Assembly: GCF_038397785.1 (NCBI RefSeq)
Contig: NZ_CP151642.1
Span: 310,001 to 374,000, forward strand
Source: Salinibacterium sp. TMP30
Lineage (GTDB): Bacteria > Actinomycetota > Actinomycetes > Actinomycetales > Microbacteriaceae
Length of the DNA stretch: 64,000 nt
Direction: 5' to 3'
Every line of letters starts with the position of its first letter. Position 1 is the first letter of the stretch. Below are positions 50,005-59,171 of the stretch, piece after piece. The translations under genes were made by a program, and so were the position numbers. Below the pieces are notes generated by a model. The model saw only the letters and a list, made by a program, of their open reading frames with translations, was not told where the DNA came from and searched no databases.

Positions 50005-52650
50005 ATGACTGTTCAGACTGAATTCGCCGCGCTAAGCCTCACCCGTGGAGTGCCACACCACGTTGCGTTGGTTACGGATGACGGCGAGCTAACCTACGAC
50101 GACATTCGAGGGCGTGTAGAAGCCCGACGAGATGAGCTGGGGTCCACGCGACGATTGGTAATGATCGAAGCCGCCATGACGGTGGAGCCTGTCATCACCT
50201 ACCTCGCGTCCCTCGAGGCTGGGCATCCGGTGTTGCTGGTTGAACCAGCCAGCACTACGAACGGACAAGCGTCTCGTGCACGAATCGAATCACTGGTGAG
50301 CCGGTTCGACCCTGACGTGATCGCTGTGGCGGAGGGTGACCACTGGGGTCTCAACGAAACACGAACCGGCACGCGGCATGAGCTTCATCCGGACCTCGCG
50401 ATGCTGGCAACGACATCCGGGTCGACGGGGTCACCTAAAGTGGTGCGTCTTTCGCGCGAAAATCTGCTGTCGAATGCTTCTGCTATTTCTCAGTACCTCG
50501 AACTCGACGTTGCCGACCGAGCCATGACTACGCTGCCTTTGCACTACTGCTACGGGCTGTCGGTACTCAACAGTCATCTCTTCGCCGGGGCATCTGTGCG
50601 CCTGAGTTCGCGCTCTGTCCTCGACTCAGAACTGTGGAACGACTTTGAGGCGGCACAGGCAACATCATTTGCTGGAGTCCCGCACACCTTCGAGCTACTC
50701 GAAAAAACTGACTTTGCCACGCGCGATTTGTCATCCTTGCGCTACATAACGCAGGCGGGAGGAAGGCTCGATCCGGAACGGGCTCGGCGATTCATCCAAC
50801 TTGGTCACCACCGCGGCTTCGATTTCATCACGATGTATGGACAAACTGAAGCGACGGCACGCATGGCCTACGTGCCCAGCGATCTCGCCGAAACTGCGAT
50901 CGGCACCATCGGTATTCCCATCCCCGGAGGTCAATTTCGAATCGATGCCCCTGCTCATTCTGATGTCGGAGAGCTTGTATACACCGGCCCTAACGTCATG
51001 ATGGGCTACGGAGAACAGCCAGCAGACCTCGCGCTCGGCATCACCAGCCACGAACTGTTTACGGGAGATCTCGCCCGGCAGCGCGACGACGGACTCTACG
51101 AAATTGTTGGTCGCAGCAACCGATTCACTAAGATCTTCGGGCTTCGAATTGACCTCGACCACGTCGAGCAGCTCTTCGAAAGCTCGGGTCTTGACGTGAA
51201 AGCGGTCAGTTCTGACGGCAAGCTGATCCTCTTGGTCACCACCGCCGGCCAGGCGGCAGTCGTAGCCGAACATGCAGTGTCGCGGTGGGGTTTGCCAAGC
51301 CACGTGGTGGAGGTGCACTCTATCGCTGAGATCCCGCGAACCTCCAGCGGCAAGACCGACACGGTTGCTCTGCTTCGCTACGCGAGCGACAACACTGTCG
51401 ACCCTGTCATCGATGATGTCGTCACAGCCGAGACGCTCAGAACTCGAATCGCGTACCTCTTGGGCGCACCGCACGCTGTCATCGGCGATTCTTTTGCCGG
51501 GCTGGGGGGAGACTCGCTCAGTTTTGTTGAGGTCGCGATTCACCTCGAAGAACTCTTGGGAACGCTGCCTCGCGCCTGGCCAACGATGTCGATGATCGAG
51601 CTTGCTGCGCACGCGGTGAGACCCCTGTCGCCGCTGTCTGCCGAGCCAGCCTCAACCTCCCGGGCTGAAACGCACGGCCCGGTCCCACTTCACGCCCAGA
51701 TGAAGCCAGCGACGAGACGGCCCTGGCAGAGATTGCCCCGCATCGAAGCGCCTATTGTGCTGAGAGCGGTGGCGATCGTTCTCATCGTTGCAACCCACGC
51801 TGACCTCATCTTTGTGCAGGGTGGCTCTCATCTATTGTTGGTGATCGCTGGCTACAACCTTGCGCGTTTTCAGCTCGCGAATCGATCCCACCGGCTGCGT
51901 ACCCGGGCAATGCTCGCGGGGGTCGCATCGGTTGCCATTCCTGCCATCACATGGATCGGAATCGTCGGTGTGATTACGGGGACCTACGCCACGGCCACAG
52001 TTTTTCTTGGCAACAACTTCGTTGGCAGTGCGCAATGGACACCTCAATGGCATTACTGGTTTCTCGAAGCGATGCTGTGGTCGATGCTGGCCGTCGTGGC
52101 TCTGCTTGCGATACCAGCAGCGCGACGGTGGGAGCGTCGCTGGCCTTTCGCTTTCGCTCTCGCGGTGCTGGCGCTAACCCTCATTGTGCGCACCGCCGTG
52201 TTGGGTGGAGTTCTGGCAGAGGGCACAGAGAAGTACGCGGTCGCGACGGTTGCCTGGTGTATTGCCCTCGGTTGGGTGATCGCGCGCATCACTACGAGAA
52301 CTCAACGCCTCCTTGTTTCGGCCTTGGCGATCGTGTGTGTTGTTGGCTTCTTTGGGCAGCCACTACGCGAAGCGATTGTCATCGGCGGGGTGCTGGTGTT
52401 GCTCTGGGTCACTTCGCTACCGATGCCGCGTTGGCTGGTCGGCGTAGTGTCCGCCGTGGCGGGGGCGTCTTTCTTCATCTACCTCATTCATTGGCAGATT
52501 TACCCGGGCATCGAAACGCACTCTCCACTGTTGGCGACAGTAATCTCGTTGATCGCTGGTGTGGTGGTCTGGAAGGCCTATACCTTCTCTATGGGTCGCG
52601 GCCGGGCGCTCTTCGCGAAAGCCTTTAGCACTACTCCGCGCACTCGTTGA
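50005..52650 (+). CDS. Adenylation-carrier-membrane acyltransferase fusion, iron-box controlled
   Basis: 881 residues in three parts. (a) AMP-forming ligase/adenylation domain, about 1-475: LATTSGSTGSPKVVRLSREN, MYGQTEATARMAY, FTGDLARQRDDGLYEIVGRS and RTSSGKTDT with the catalytic Lys. (b) Acyl/peptidyl carrier domain about 480-550 with Ser504 in LGGDSLSF as phosphopantetheine site. (c) about 580-870, ten hydrophobic helices resembling acyltransferase-3 (ASFFIYLIHWQIYPG near the end). Such a protein could activate an acid, load it on its own carrier and transfer it to an acceptor at the membrane. The iron box and the neighbouring iron importer suggest a siderophore or iron-limited envelope modification (inference). 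Confidence 0.85.
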   Translation: MTVQTEFAALSLTRGVPHHVALVTDDGELTYDDIRGRVEARRDELGSTRRLVMIEAAMTVEPVITYLASLEAGHPVLLVEPASTTNGQASRARIESLVSRFDPDVIAVAEGDHWGLNETRTGTRHELHPDLAMLATTSGSTGSPKVVRLSRENLLSNASAISQYLELDVADRAMTTLPLHYCYGLSVLNSHLFAGASVRLSSRSVLDSELWNDFEAAQATSFAGVPHTFELLEKTDFATRDLSSLRYITQAGGRLDPERARRFIQLGHHRGFDFITMYGQTEATARMAYVPSDLAETAIGTIGIPIPGGQFRIDAPAHSDVGELVYTGPNVMMGYGEQPADLALGITSHELFTGDLARQRDDGLYEIVGRSNRFTKIFGLRIDLDHVEQLFESSGLDVKAVSSDGKLILLVTTAGQAAVVAEHAVSRWGLPSHVVEVHSIAEIPRTSSGKTDTVALLRYASDNTVDPVIDDVVTAETLRTRIAYLLGAPHAVIGDSFAGLGGDSLSFVEVAIHLEELLGTLPRAWPTMSMIELAAHAVRPLSPLSAEPASTSRAETHGPVPLHAQMKPATRRPWQRLPRIEAPIVLRAVAIVLIVATHADLIFVQGGSHLLLVIAGYNLARFQLANRSHRLRTRAMLAGVASVAIPAITWIGIVGVITGTYATATVFLGNNFVGSAQWTPQWHYWFLEAMLWSMLAVVALLAIPAARRWERRWPFAFALAVLALTLIVRTAVLGGVLAEGTEKYAVATVAWCIALGWVIARITTRTQRLLVSALAIVCVVGFFGQPLREAIVIGGVLVLLWVTSLPMPRWLVGVVSAVAGASFFIYLIHWQIYPGIETHSPLLATVISLIAGVVVWKAYTFSMGRGRALFAKAFSTTPRTR

Positions 52651-52651
52651 C

Positions 52652-53704
52652 CTAGTAAGTCGCCGTGCTCGCGGGATAGAGCACTGCTCCGCCTTCCACT
52701 TTCAGGCCCACTACCGCACCGACAGCTAGCGACTGCGTGTGCTGAGCGGGCATGGTCAGCGACAGTGCGATGGAATGGGTTCCCACGGTGCGCAACGATA
52801 CTGCGGCGGTTGGCCCGATGTATCGCACTCCGGTAACTGACGCACTGCCATGGGAAAAGTCAGCATTCAGGGACACTTGCGAGGGACGAACCATTGCCGA
52901 AACCGACTCTGCACCGGCACTGTGATCATGCCGCACACGTATGCGACCCAACGCGGAATCGATTTCGTTCCCCACACGCACGGCAGGCATCAGTACGATC
53001 GACCCCATCAGCGCGGCAATCTCGGCAGAACCAGGGTTACCAAACACAGATTCGGGAGAACCCGACTGCGGGAGTGAGCCTCTCATCATCACAGCGACAC
53101 CGTCACCGAAAGAGAGTGCTTCTTCTTGGTCGTGAGTGACCAGCACAGTGGTGGTTCCGCTGCGCTCAAGCGCGGTGATTACCGCGGCTCGCGTTTGTTC
53201 GCGTAACCCGGTATCGAGTGCACTGAACGGCTCATCGAGCAGCACAACCTCGGGCCGTGGCGCAAGGGCTCGCGCCAGAGCGACCCGTTGCTGCTGGCCA
53301 CCCGAAAGCTGGTGAGGATAGCGCGAGACGAGAGCCGCATCCAAGGAGGTCAGTTTCATGACTTCGACTATGCGTTCTGTTCTCCCGGCGCGGGGAAGAC
53401 CGAAACCAATGTTTGCGGCAACCGAAAGATGGGGAAAGAGTGCGCCATCCTGAGCGACATATCCGATCCCGCGTCGGTGCGCAGGTACACTGCTTCCTGG
53501 TGCTGCGAGCACGCGGTCGCCCAGAGAAATTTCTCCGCTGTCAGGTTCGACGAAACCTGCGATAAGGCGAAGGAGGGTGGTTTTGCCGCATCCCGAGGGG
53601 CCAACTATCGCGGTGCGTGACCCCTGAGGGACGTCAAGCCCAATGTCAGTCAAAACCGGCGTTGGGCCGAAAGATTTGCTGACACCGCTGATATGTAACT
53701 TCAC
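52652..53704 (-). CDS. Fbp-type iron(III) ABC transporter ATPase
   Basis: 350 residues. Walker [20 protein letters not shown], signature [20 protein letters not shown], Walker [20 protein letters not shown]-loop [11 protein letters not shown], and a C-terminal TOBE-like beta domain (about 235-345). Matches FbpC/PotA-type ATPases. Overlaps the permease gene by 4 nt. Last gene of an iron importer operon running leftward and convergent with the fusion gene. Confidence 0.9.
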   Translation of the reverse strand: MKLHISGVSKSFGPTPVLTDIGLDVPQGSRTAIVGPSGCGKTTLLRLIAGFVEPDSGEISLGDRVLAAPGSSVPAHRRGIGYVAQDGALFPHLSVAANIGFGLPRAGRTERIVEVMKLTSLDAALVSRYPHQLSGGQQQRVALARALAPRPEVVLLDEPFSALDTGLREQTRAAVITALERSGTTTVLVTHDQEEALSFGDGVAVMMRGSLPQSGSPESVFGNPGSAEIAALMGSIVLMPAVRVGNEIDSALGRIRVRHDHSAGAESVSAMVRPSQVSLNADFSHGSASVTGVRYIGPTAAVSLRTVGTHSIALSLTMPAQHTQSLAVGAVVGLKVEGGAVLYPASTATY

Positions 53705-55224
53705 CGTGTTCTACCCCTCGTCTGCGCAAAAAGTAGAGCCACAGCGGGAATTGAGAGTAGCACCAGAGCGATGGCGTAGGGGGCTGCGCCGGCGTAGTCG
53801 ATCGACGAGGCAGCCGACCAAAACTGGGTCGCGAGCGTTCGTGTTCCGGTTGGGGCGAGCAAGAGCGTGGCGGTCAATTCGTTTGCCGCTCCGAGCGCCA
53901 CGAGCGCGCCGGCTGCCGCAATGGCCGGGAAAAGCAGCGGAATTGTCACGCGCAACCTCGCGAGGAGGGGCGGCGTTCCGAGCGCTCGGGCGGCTTCTTC
54001 CAGAGACTCAGGAACCTGCGCGAGTCCGGCGCGCAGAGTCACCAGTGCCCGGGGGAGAAAAATGATCACGTAGGCCGCTGTCACGGTCGCGGCAGTCTGA
54101 TAAAGCCCCGGTGCAACGTTGAGCGTCACCGTAACTAACGCCAGGGCCACAATAATCGCGGGCAGACTGCTGGCGATCGAGTAGCCGCCTTCGAGAACTC
54201 GGCTCAGTCGTGATGGATGCCGCGTCGCGAGCCACGCGACGGGAAGGGCGACCACGATGGCCCCGATGGCCCCGCCGAATGAGAGAAGGGAGGTGTCAAC
54301 TAGCGCGCGCCAGAGACCGTCGAGCATCTCAGGCTGTGTGGCGAGGGACCATCGAATAACGCTGACCATGGGCACGACTGTGGCCAACGTCGCGATCGTT
54401 ACGAGGGCAAGGATCGCGAGCGGGGTGAATTTGCCGAGTTTGACGAGTTGCGCTGGCCGCGCACTACCCGATCCCACATAGGCGTAGCGAGCGCGACCTC
54501 GTGCTGTGGCTTCGATCCCCAACACGATGACGCTGAGTAACGCGAGCACTATGCCGAGAGAGGCGGCCGACGGGCCGGCAAATGTTGACTGGTAGGCGAC
54601 CACAATCGCGGTAGTGAAAGTGTCGAAACGAATGAAAGCGAATGCTCCGTACTCGGAGAGCAGATGGAGGGCGACGATGAGCCCCCCACCGAGAATGGCC
54701 AGTCGAAGCTGCGGGATGACAACTCTGAGAAGGACGGCCCCCTCTTTCAGCCCGAGGGATCGTGCGCTCTCCTCCAAACTCGGGTTGAGGCCGCGCAACG
54801 TGGCGAGGGCGGGGAGGTAGACGAGCGGGTAGTACGCGAGCGTCGCCACGAGGAGGCCGCCGCCGAGGCCTTGGATTGAGGGAACGACGCTCGCCCAGCC
54901 GTAGCTGCTAACGAAGGCGGGGATAGCTAATGGCGCAACAGTGAGGATGGCGAAGAAGCGCCGCCCCGGGAGGTCAGTTCGTTCGACAAGCCAGGCACTG
55001 CCGACCCCGAGCAGAATGGTGATGGGTACTCCGAGCACGAGAATCAGCACGGTGTTACCCAAGAGCTCGCCCACGCGGGGACGCAGGAGCAGATTTGCAA
55101 GCTCGTCAACGCCGATCCTTGCTGTTGCCTCAATGACGTAGCCCACAGGAATCAGCATCCCGATGGCAAGGACCACCACAATAACGAGCAGTGCTCGTGA
55201 GGGTGGTGTTGTGGTTGCGCTCAA
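53701..55224 (-). CDS. Fbp-type iron(III) ABC transporter permease (two-domain)
   Basis: 507 residues with twelve membrane helices in two homologous halves. EAA loops at LNPSLEESARSLGLKEGAVL and 'VPESLEEAARALGTPPLLAR'. This duplicated form is typical of FbpB/ThiP-type permeases, which work without a second subunit. Follows the binding-protein gene after 38 nt. Confidence 0.92.
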   Translation of the reverse strand: MSATTTPPSRALLVIVVVLAIGMLIPVGYVIEATARIGVDELANLLLRPRVGELLGNTVLILVLGVPITILLGVGSAWLVERTDLPGRRFFAILTVAPLAIPAFVSSYGWASVVPSIQGLGGGLLVATLAYYPLVYLPALATLRGLNPSLEESARSLGLKEGAVLLRVVIPQLRLAILGGGLIVALHLLSEYGAFAFIRFDTFTTAIVVAYQSTFAGPSAASLGIVLALLSVIVLGIEATARGRARYAYVGSGSARPAQLVKLGKFTPLAILALVTIATLATVVPMVSVIRWSLATQPEMLDGLWRALVDTSLLSFGGAIGAIVVALPVAWLATRHPSRLSRVLEGGYSIASSLPAIIVALALVTVTLNVAPGLYQTAATVTAAYVIIFLPRALVTLRAGLAQVPESLEEAARALGTPPLLARLRVTIPLLFPAIAAAGALVALGAANELTATLLLAPTGTRTLATQFWSAASSIDYAGAAPYAIALVLLSIPAVALLFAQTRGRTR

Positions 55225-55262
55225 CCGCTCCGCGCGTAACGCTCGCGCCGCACCCGGGGTTG

Positions 55263-56303
55263 TCAGAGGAGCCCTGCTTGTGTCATGAGGTCGAGAACCT
55301 CGGGGCCATTGAGTGTTGACGGGTCAATGATTGGTGCGTCGAGTGAATCGAGAGCCGGTAGTGGATCCTTTGCTGGCACATTGCTTCCCACGGGGTATTC
55401 GAAGCTGTAGCCCTCGCCAAGAATTGTCTGTCCGGAGACGCCAGCGAGAAAGGCCAAGAATTGTTGAGCTTGGTCAGGATTCTTGCTTGATTTGAGCACG
55501 CCACCGCCGGAGATACTGACGAAGGCCCCGGGGTCCTGCTTGCCGAAGTAGTGCAGTTTGGTATTGCCGCTGTTTTCGCCGCCAGAGTCTGAGTCGCGGA
55601 ACCAGTAGTAGTGGTAGATGATGCCGCCAGCAACCTCGCCCGCGTTGACCGCTTTCATCGTGACGATGTTGTTCCGGTAGATCGTCGCGTTGTCTTTCAT
55701 CCCAGTGAGCCAAGCAGACGTAGCGTCAGCGCCCTGGGTTTCGAGAATTGCGGAGACTATCGCCTGAAAATCCGCTCCAGCGGGCGCCCCGCCCCACTTG
55801 TCTTTCCAGCGGGGGTCTTGCAGATCGAGTATCGATGTCGGGAGTTCAGATTCGTCGAGAAGGTCGGGGTTGTAGACGAAGACGGCGGAGCGCGCGGCGA
55901 TGCCTGTCCACATTCCGCTACTGGGCCGGTACTGTTCCGGAACCAGCTCGAGGGTCGCGGGGTCTACCGGCGCGAGCAGCCCGGCATTTTCGACCAGCGA
56001 CATGGCGGGGGAGTTTTCGGTGAGAAACACATCGGCGCGCGAAGCATCACCTTCGGCAATGAGTTGATTGCCGAGTTCGCTATCGCCGCCATTGCGCAGC
56101 ACGACCTCAATTCCCGTCTGGGCGGTGAATTCTTCAACCCATTCCTCGGTAAGTTTTTCGTGCTGGGCGTTGTAGACCACCAAGGCTTCTTCGCTGGCAT
56201 CCACGACCGCGCCATCGTCATCCGTGCCTGTGATTCCGGTGCACCCGCTCAGCAGAAGACTCGTTGCGGCCAGTGTTGCGGTCACGGTCAGGATTCTCTT
56301 CAC
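55263..56303 (-). CDS. Fbp-type iron(III)-binding lipoprotein
   Basis: 346 residues. Lipoprotein signal with Cys21 (LLLSGCTG). Family-1/6 iron-binding fold: EALVVYNAQHEKLTEEWVEE, DVFLTENSPAMSLVE and a Tyr pair in GIIYHYYWFRDSDSG, the position of the iron-ligating tyrosines in FbpA. Ends PVGSNVPAKDPLPALDSLDA. First gene of the operon; an iron box lies just upstream. Confidence 0.92.
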   Translation of the reverse strand: MKRILTVTATLAATSLLLSGCTGITGTDDDGAVVDASEEALVVYNAQHEKLTEEWVEEFTAQTGIEVVLRNGGDSELGNQLIAEGDASRADVFLTENSPAMSLVENAGLLAPVDPATLELVPEQYRPSSGMWTGIAARSAVFVYNPDLLDESELPTSILDLQDPRWKDKWGGAPAGADFQAIVSAILETQGADATSAWLTGMKDNATIYRNNIVTMKAVNAGEVAGGIIYHYYWFRDSDSGGENSGNTKLHYFGKQDPGAFVSISGGGVLKSSKNPDQAQQFLAFLAGVSGQTILGEGYSFEYPVGSNVPAKDPLPALDSLDAPIIDPSTLNGPEVLDLMTQAGLL

Positions 56304-56326
56304 AGCAGTCGCCCTTCATTCATACG

Positions 56327-56352
56327 GTATTAGATTAGGCTATCCTAACTTA
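56327..56352. promoter_or_regulatory. DtxR/IdeR-like iron box upstream of the iron importer
   Basis: TATTAGATTAGGCTATCCTA followed by ACTTA: TTAGG.../...CCTAA arms around a central CTA, an even closer match to the actinobacterial iron box than the copy at 49877. It is 24-49 nt before the binding-protein start, overlapping the expected promoter. Confidence 0.8.
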
Positions 56353-56409
56353 TCCCGAAGTCCCGTCAGACGCTCGAGAGCTCGCCCCGTCGCGGATGCC
56401 CGAAGAAAG

Positions 56410-57126
56410 CTAGATTTTCGCGGTGTCGCCCGTCACGGTTCCGCCCGAAACGTAGAGTGCATCGCTCGCGCTGCGACCCAGGCTGATCGCTTCGCTAGAC
56501 GGCGTCGTTCCACCGTGGCCCACCCGCACGTCGAGGGCATCCGAGTATGGTGCCCCGGCGCTGATGTGCAGCGTTGCACCAAACACGATGCCTCGCTCTT
56601 CGAAAAACTTCAGCAAGTCGGGGTCGTCGTCAGAGATGCGTTCGACGAGCACAATACTGCCGGGGGAGATCCGGCTCAGCTGCACCGCATCCGGCAGCGT
56701 TACAACACCGTGGGCGCTGGGGATGGGATCACCGTGGGGATCGCGGGTGGGGTGCTCCAAGAACTCGTCGATGCGCTCCACCATGAAATCTGAGACTGCA
56801 TGTTCAAGGATTTCGGCCTCATCGTGCACCTGATCCCAGCCATAGCCGAGCACGCTCACCAGGAACGATTCGATGAGGCGGTGGCGGCGAACCATTGCCA
56901 CAGCGTGCCCCCGACCCGCTTCGGTGAGTGCGATGGAACCGTAGCGGGCATGATCAAGGAAGCCCTGATCGGTGAGGCGACGTACGGCATCCGAAACGCT
57001 AGACAGGGTGAAGCCGGTCTTTTCAGCGATGACGGTGGCGGTGACGGGGGCGTCTGACCACTCGGAGAGACTCCACACGGTCTTCAGGTAGTTCTGGGTG
57101 CTGACAGAAAGTTCTGTGACCGACAT
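56410..57126 (-). CDS. mntR: MntR/DtxR-family metal-dependent regulator
   Basis: 238 residues. N-terminal winged helix (YLKTVWSLSEW, GFTLSSVSDAVRRLTDQGFL), metal-binding and dimerisation domain (RRHRLIESFLVSVLGYGWDQ, then VHDEAEILEHAVSDFMVERI), and a C-terminal FeoA/SH3-like domain (about 150-225). The His/Glu ligands of the family are present. Full-length DtxR-type layout. Because its own promoter and the Mn/Fe ABC operon share the same 20-bp palindrome while the iron genes carry a different box, manganese sensing (MntR) is the better guess than iron. Confidence 0.85.
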   Translation of the reverse strand: MSVTELSVSTQNYLKTVWSLSEWSDAPVTATVIAEKTGFTLSSVSDAVRRLTDQGFLDHARYGSIALTEAGRGHAVAMVRRHRLIESFLVSVLGYGWDQVHDEAEILEHAVSDFMVERIDEFLEHPTRDPHGDPIPSAHGVVTLPDAVQLSRISPGSIVLVERISDDDPDLLKFFEERGIVFGATLHISAGAPYSDALDVRVGHGGTTPSSEAISLGRSASDALYVSGGTVTGDTAKI

Positions 57127-57151
57127 GCGCCAAGTCTAAAGCCGAAGATTC

Positions 57152-57171
57152 AACTACGGCTAGACGTAGTT
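57152..57171. promoter_or_regulatory. MntR/DtxR-type operator, copy 2 (autoregulation)
   Basis: The same 20-bp palindrome as at 47147 (arms AACTACG/CGTAGTT), 26 bp before the mntR start on the minus strand. It implies negative autoregulation and co-regulation with the metal ABC operon. Confidence 0.85.
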
Positions 57172-57177
57172 AACGCA

Positions 57178-57213
57178 CTTGCCCCCACCCTGAGTACAGA
57201 GGGTGAGGGCAAG
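57178..57213. terminator. Strong hairpin downstream of the photolyase region
   Basis: CTTGCCC-CACCCT pairs with AGGGTG-GGGCAAG around an 8-nt loop (57178-57213), extended by outer CGCA/TGCG. It ends leftward transcription from the photolyase side before the mntR promoter. Confidence 0.7.
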
Positions 57214-57246
57214 CGAGTGCGGGTGTTCGTTGGGTTGGGTTGGGTG

Positions 57247-57578
57247 TTAGTTGAACATTCCGTCGAGACCAAGGTCACCGGTGATGTCGCCGATGATGTC
57301 ATCAGTGTCAACAACACTGTCGAGGATGTCATCAACGTTCACCGATTCGGTGGCATCGGTCACCACGTCGGAGACGTTGGCGACGTCACTCACGTTGGCT
57401 GAGTCGCTGACGTTGCCGACTGCGGTGTCGTTGCCCGAAGCGACGGGTGCGTTTACTTCGTTACCGGATGCGATAGCGTTTCCGTTCAGGAGATCACCGT
57501 TGAGGATGCCACCACCAAGAATTTCGCCACCGCGGATGTCGCTGCGCAGCAGATCAACGTCGCCAATCTGGGGTGCAA
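57247..57578 (-). other. Low-complexity coding-like frame without a clear start
   Basis: The minus-strand frame directly after the photolyase stop reads about 110 residues of a patterned, acidic sequence: GGEILGGGILNGDLLNGNAI, ASGNEVNAPVASGNDTAVGN, VSDSANVSDVANVSDVV, ending GDITGDLGLDGMFN. Repeated NG, GN and NVSDxA units resemble the tails of IniB-like and other Asn/Gly-repeat proteins of Actinobacteria. No ATG/GTG/TTG with a ribosome site exists near the beginning, so it is either a fragment of a larger gene or starts at an unusual codon. A terminator hairpin follows its stop. Confidence 0.45.
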
Positions 57579-59048
57579 TCAGTACCGGGATGCCGCGGCA
57601 GCTTTCACGGCGGCGTACGCCTCGAGTGCTTCGCGGCGGGTTTCGGCGAGATCCACGATCGGGTCGGGGTAGTCGGCGGTGCCAAGTTCGGGAACCCAAC
57701 GGGCAACGTATTCGCCGGTGGGGTCGAACTTTTTCTGTTGCAGTACCGGGTTGAAGACTCGAAAGTAGGGGGCGGCATCCGCACCGGATCCGGCAACCCA
57801 CTGCCAGTTGGCGGGGTTGCTGGCGTCGTCGGCATCAACGAGGGTGTCCCAGAACCATTGTTCGCCGGCACGCCAGTCGATGAGTAGGTTTTTGATGAGG
57901 AAGCTCGCAACAACCATGCGCACGCGGTTGTGCATGGTTCCGGTGTGCCACAGCTCACGCATGCCGGCATCGACAAGGGGGATTCCGGTGCGGCCGCGAC
58001 GCCAGGCTTCTACCTCGGCGACTCCGGCGGGTTCGTCAACGGCACCGAGTTGGTCGACGGTGTAGCCCCAGGGGAACACGTTGTAGGCGGGGCGGTAGCT
58101 GTCGAGCGAAAGGCGGGGGTGTTCGAAAAGTTGGGTGGCAGAGAATTCTCGCCAGCCGATTTCGCTCAAGAATTTGGCGATATTTTTGCGGGCCACTGTA
58201 GGTACGCTTGTCGCGCCCGAGCCGCGCAGCCGATGCCAGATGTGGGTGGGGCTGATCTCGCCAAAACGTAGGTGGGGGCTGAGGCCGCTCGTGGCGTCAA
58301 CGGCGGGTTCGTCGCGGCGGTGGTAGTCGGCAAGGCGTTCCGCTACGAAACTCTCGAGGCGGTCAAGGGCCCCGGCCTCGCCGGGCGTCCAAGTCTCGCG
58401 CAAACCAGCAGCCCAGTCGGGGTGGGTCGGCAGCAGATTCCAGTCAGCGAGGTTGTCGCTGGGTATCGCGCTGGGGTTGTTGCTTGATTCATCGCGGTCG
58501 GAGGAGGTCTCTGCCCAGCTCAGTTCGCCGGATTCTGGTGGCGGCAGCAGCTCACGCACGGGGCGCTCTTGCGCAGCCCGCCAGTACGGAGTGAACACCC
58601 GATACGGTTCGCCCTGCCCGTTGCGAATCTGCCACGGCTCATTCAGCAGATTGCCCTGATGGCTTTCGACGGTGAGGCCCTGCTCGCGCAGGCTCGACTT
58701 GAGGCCGGCATCGATGTCGCGGGCTGCCGTGTAGCGGCGATTCCAGTGAACGGACGCAGCGTCGAGCTCATCGACCAGCGTGGGCAGCACGTGCGCGGCC
58801 GGCCCGCTGCGCAGGGTCAGTTGGCCGCCCAGTTTCTGCAGGGCAGCATCCAGAGCGGTGAGGCTGTGGTGCAGCCACCACTTGCTTGCCGAACCCAGCG
58901 GACGGATGCCGTCGCTGATTTCGTCATGAATGTAGACAACAACGAGTGGCCGGTTTTCGCTCGCGGCGGCGGTTAAAGCGGGGTTGTCGGCTAGTCGCAG
59001 GTCGTTGCGCAACCACACGACGGAGGGCCGGTTCTCACTTCTACTCAC
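57579..59048 (-). CDS. phr: Deoxyribodipyrimidine photolyase (class I)
   Basis: 489 residues. N-terminal antenna-binding Rossmann part (VVWLRNDLRLADNPAL) and C-terminal FAD domain with TSGLSPHLRFGEISPTHIWH, 'IGWREFSATQLFEHP', GTGIPLVDAGMRELWHTGTMHNR-type block (about 355-378) and ASNPANWQWVAGSGADAAPY. These are all hallmarks of CPD photolyases that repair UV dimers with blue light. Trp residues of the electron chain appear conserved. Confidence 0.94.
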   Translation of the reverse strand: MSRSENRPSVVWLRNDLRLADNPALTAAASENRPLVVVYIHDEISDGIRPLGSASKWWLHHSLTALDAALQKLGGQLTLRSGPAAHVLPTLVDELDAASVHWNRRYTAARDIDAGLKSSLREQGLTVESHQGNLLNEPWQIRNGQGEPYRVFTPYWRAAQERPVRELLPPPESGELSWAETSSDRDESSNNPSAIPSDNLADWNLLPTHPDWAAGLRETWTPGEAGALDRLESFVAERLADYHRRDEPAVDATSGLSPHLRFGEISPTHIWHRLRGSGATSVPTVARKNIAKFLSEIGWREFSATQLFEHPRLSLDSYRPAYNVFPWGYTVDQLGAVDEPAGVAEVEAWRRGRTGIPLVDAGMRELWHTGTMHNRVRMVVASFLIKNLLIDWRAGEQWFWDTLVDADDASNPANWQWVAGSGADAAPYFRVFNPVLQQKKFDPTGEYVARWVPELGTADYPDPIVDLAETRREALEAYAAVKAAAASRY

Positions 59049-59171
59049 GGCACTATTCTACGTTTGGTGAGCGACTCTAGCTGGGGCGTTTGGCTGGGGT
59101 GTGACGCGTAGACTCACGCAGAACACTCAGTGTCGTGGAGTATCTCGACACGAGACAGAGGGGACTTGGCC

